DNA of 6,714 nt from Bacillota bacterium. GTDB taxonomy: Bacteria; Bacillota; Bacilli; Bacillales_B; DSM-18226. Within the stretch, counting starts at the first letter, position 1; each line of letters starts with the position of its first letter. Below, in pieces: positions 6,254 through 6,714 of the stretch. Made by a program: the position numbers and the translations under genes. The notes below the pieces were generated by a model, which ran no database searches, was not told where the DNA came from, and worked only from the letters and a program-made list of their open reading frames with translations. The stretch spans positions 1 to 6,714 of the forward strand of contig JAKACS010000172.1 in NCBI GenBank assembly GCA_021821235.1, given 5' to 3'.

Positions 6254-6714
6254 ATGAGGTGGAAAGAACAGCTTCTTTCATTAAAGCCGTATCAACCGGG
6301 AAAATCGATTGAAGAGGTAAAAAGACAATTTAATTTGGAAAAAATAACGAAACTTGCATCCAATGAAAATCCGTTCGGCTGCTCAAAAAAAGTTTCAAAT
6401 GCAATAAAAGATTATCAAAAGAGTCTGGCAATTTATCCGGATGGATATGCTACAGATTTAAGAGAAAAATTGGCATCTGTACTAGGCGTTGGACAAGACG
6501 AACTTATTTTTGGCAATGGTTCAGATGAAACAATTCAAATCATTTCCAGATCGCTGCTTGGCCCAAGTACGAACACAGTTATGGCGACACCCACTTTTCC
6601 GCAATACCGCCATAACGCCATTTTAGATGGTGCTGCAATCAAAGAAATTCCCCTTGTAAACGGGAATCATGATTTGGACGGCATGCTTGCGGCTATTGAC
6701 AATCAGACAAATGT
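6254..6714 (+). CDS. hisC: Histidinol-phosphate / aromatic aminotransferase HisC, 5' part
   Basis: The frame opens at ATG 6254 and is still open at the right edge after 153 codons. It encodes the N-terminal part of a class I/II PLP-dependent aminotransferase. HisC converts imidazole acetol phosphate and glutamate to histidinol phosphate; the Bacillus enzyme also transaminates aromatic keto acids, which explains its place beside aroH. Visible motifs are LKPYQPGK at 10-17, [10 protein letters not shown] at 33-42, YPDG at 61-64, GNGSDE at 87-92 and PTFPQY at 113-118, all standard for HisC. The PLP-binding lysine lies further on, outside the window, so intactness cannot be judged. In B. subtilis hisC lies downstream of trpA and is followed by tyrA and aroE; the same downstream genes may follow here. 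Confidence 0.95.
   Translation, partial: MRWKEQLLSLKPYQPGKSIEEVKRQFNLEKITKLASNENPFGCSKKVSNAIKDYQKSLAIYPDGYATDLREKLASVLGVGQDELIFGNGSDETIQIISRSLLGPSTNTVMATPTFPQYRHNAILDGAAIKEIPLVNGNHDLDGMLAAIDNQTN

Noticed and set aside
6219..6258. A cluster of NAG triplets (GAG, TAG, AAG) before hisC that might be a TRAP binding site.
   Set aside because: Spacings between triplets are irregular (1, 3, 1, 7, 3 and 6 bases) and several are the weak AAG form. TRAP sites need about nine to eleven GAG/TAG repeats spaced 2-3 bases. The cluster overlaps a purine-rich ribosome binding site, which explains it.

Overview
This window is a conserved chromosomal block of a low-GC Gram-positive bacterium, most likely a member of the Bacillaceae. 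All eight genes lie on the + strand in the order hepS (3' end), menG, hepT, ndk, cheR, aroC (called aroF in Bacillus subtilis), aroB, aroH, hisC (5' end). This is the B. subtilis-type order, except that the tryptophan operon which B. subtilis carries between aroH and hisC is not here. The proteins resemble their B. subtilis counterparts closely, and strong AAGGAG/AGGAGG-type ribosome binding sites fit a Bacillus-like host. The genus cannot be fixed from the sequence alone.

Region 1 (1-1922) is the menaquinone block. HepS and HepT are the two subunits of heptaprenyl diphosphate synthase, which makes the isoprenoid side chain. MenG, encoded between them, performs the last methylation of menaquinone. 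The three genes look co-transcribed, with gaps of 5 and 43 bases, and a weak terminator-like hairpin follows hepT.

Region 2 (1923-3394) holds two single genes. ndk encodes nucleoside diphosphate kinase and ends at a strong intrinsic terminator. cheR encodes the chemotaxis receptor methyltransferase and is followed by a probable terminator, so cheR sits alone between two stop signals.

Region 3 (3395-6714) is the aromatic block. An extended -10 promoter candidate precedes aroC, and aroC, aroB and aroH follow with gaps of only 1 and 2 bases. They encode chorismate synthase, 3-dehydroquinate synthase and a monofunctional AroH-type chorismate mutase. hisC, an aminotransferase that in Bacillus commonly serves both histidine and aromatic amino acid synthesis, begins 97 bases after aroH and runs off the window.

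Together the genes connect chorismate supply, its conversion towards prephenate and aromatic amino acids, and the use of chorismate-derived naphthoquinone in menaquinone. I found no mobile element, RNA gene, CRISPR array or obviously foreign gene. The main point of interest is the direct aroH-hisC junction. The rest is ordinary core genome, and I see no evidence of an undescribed system.
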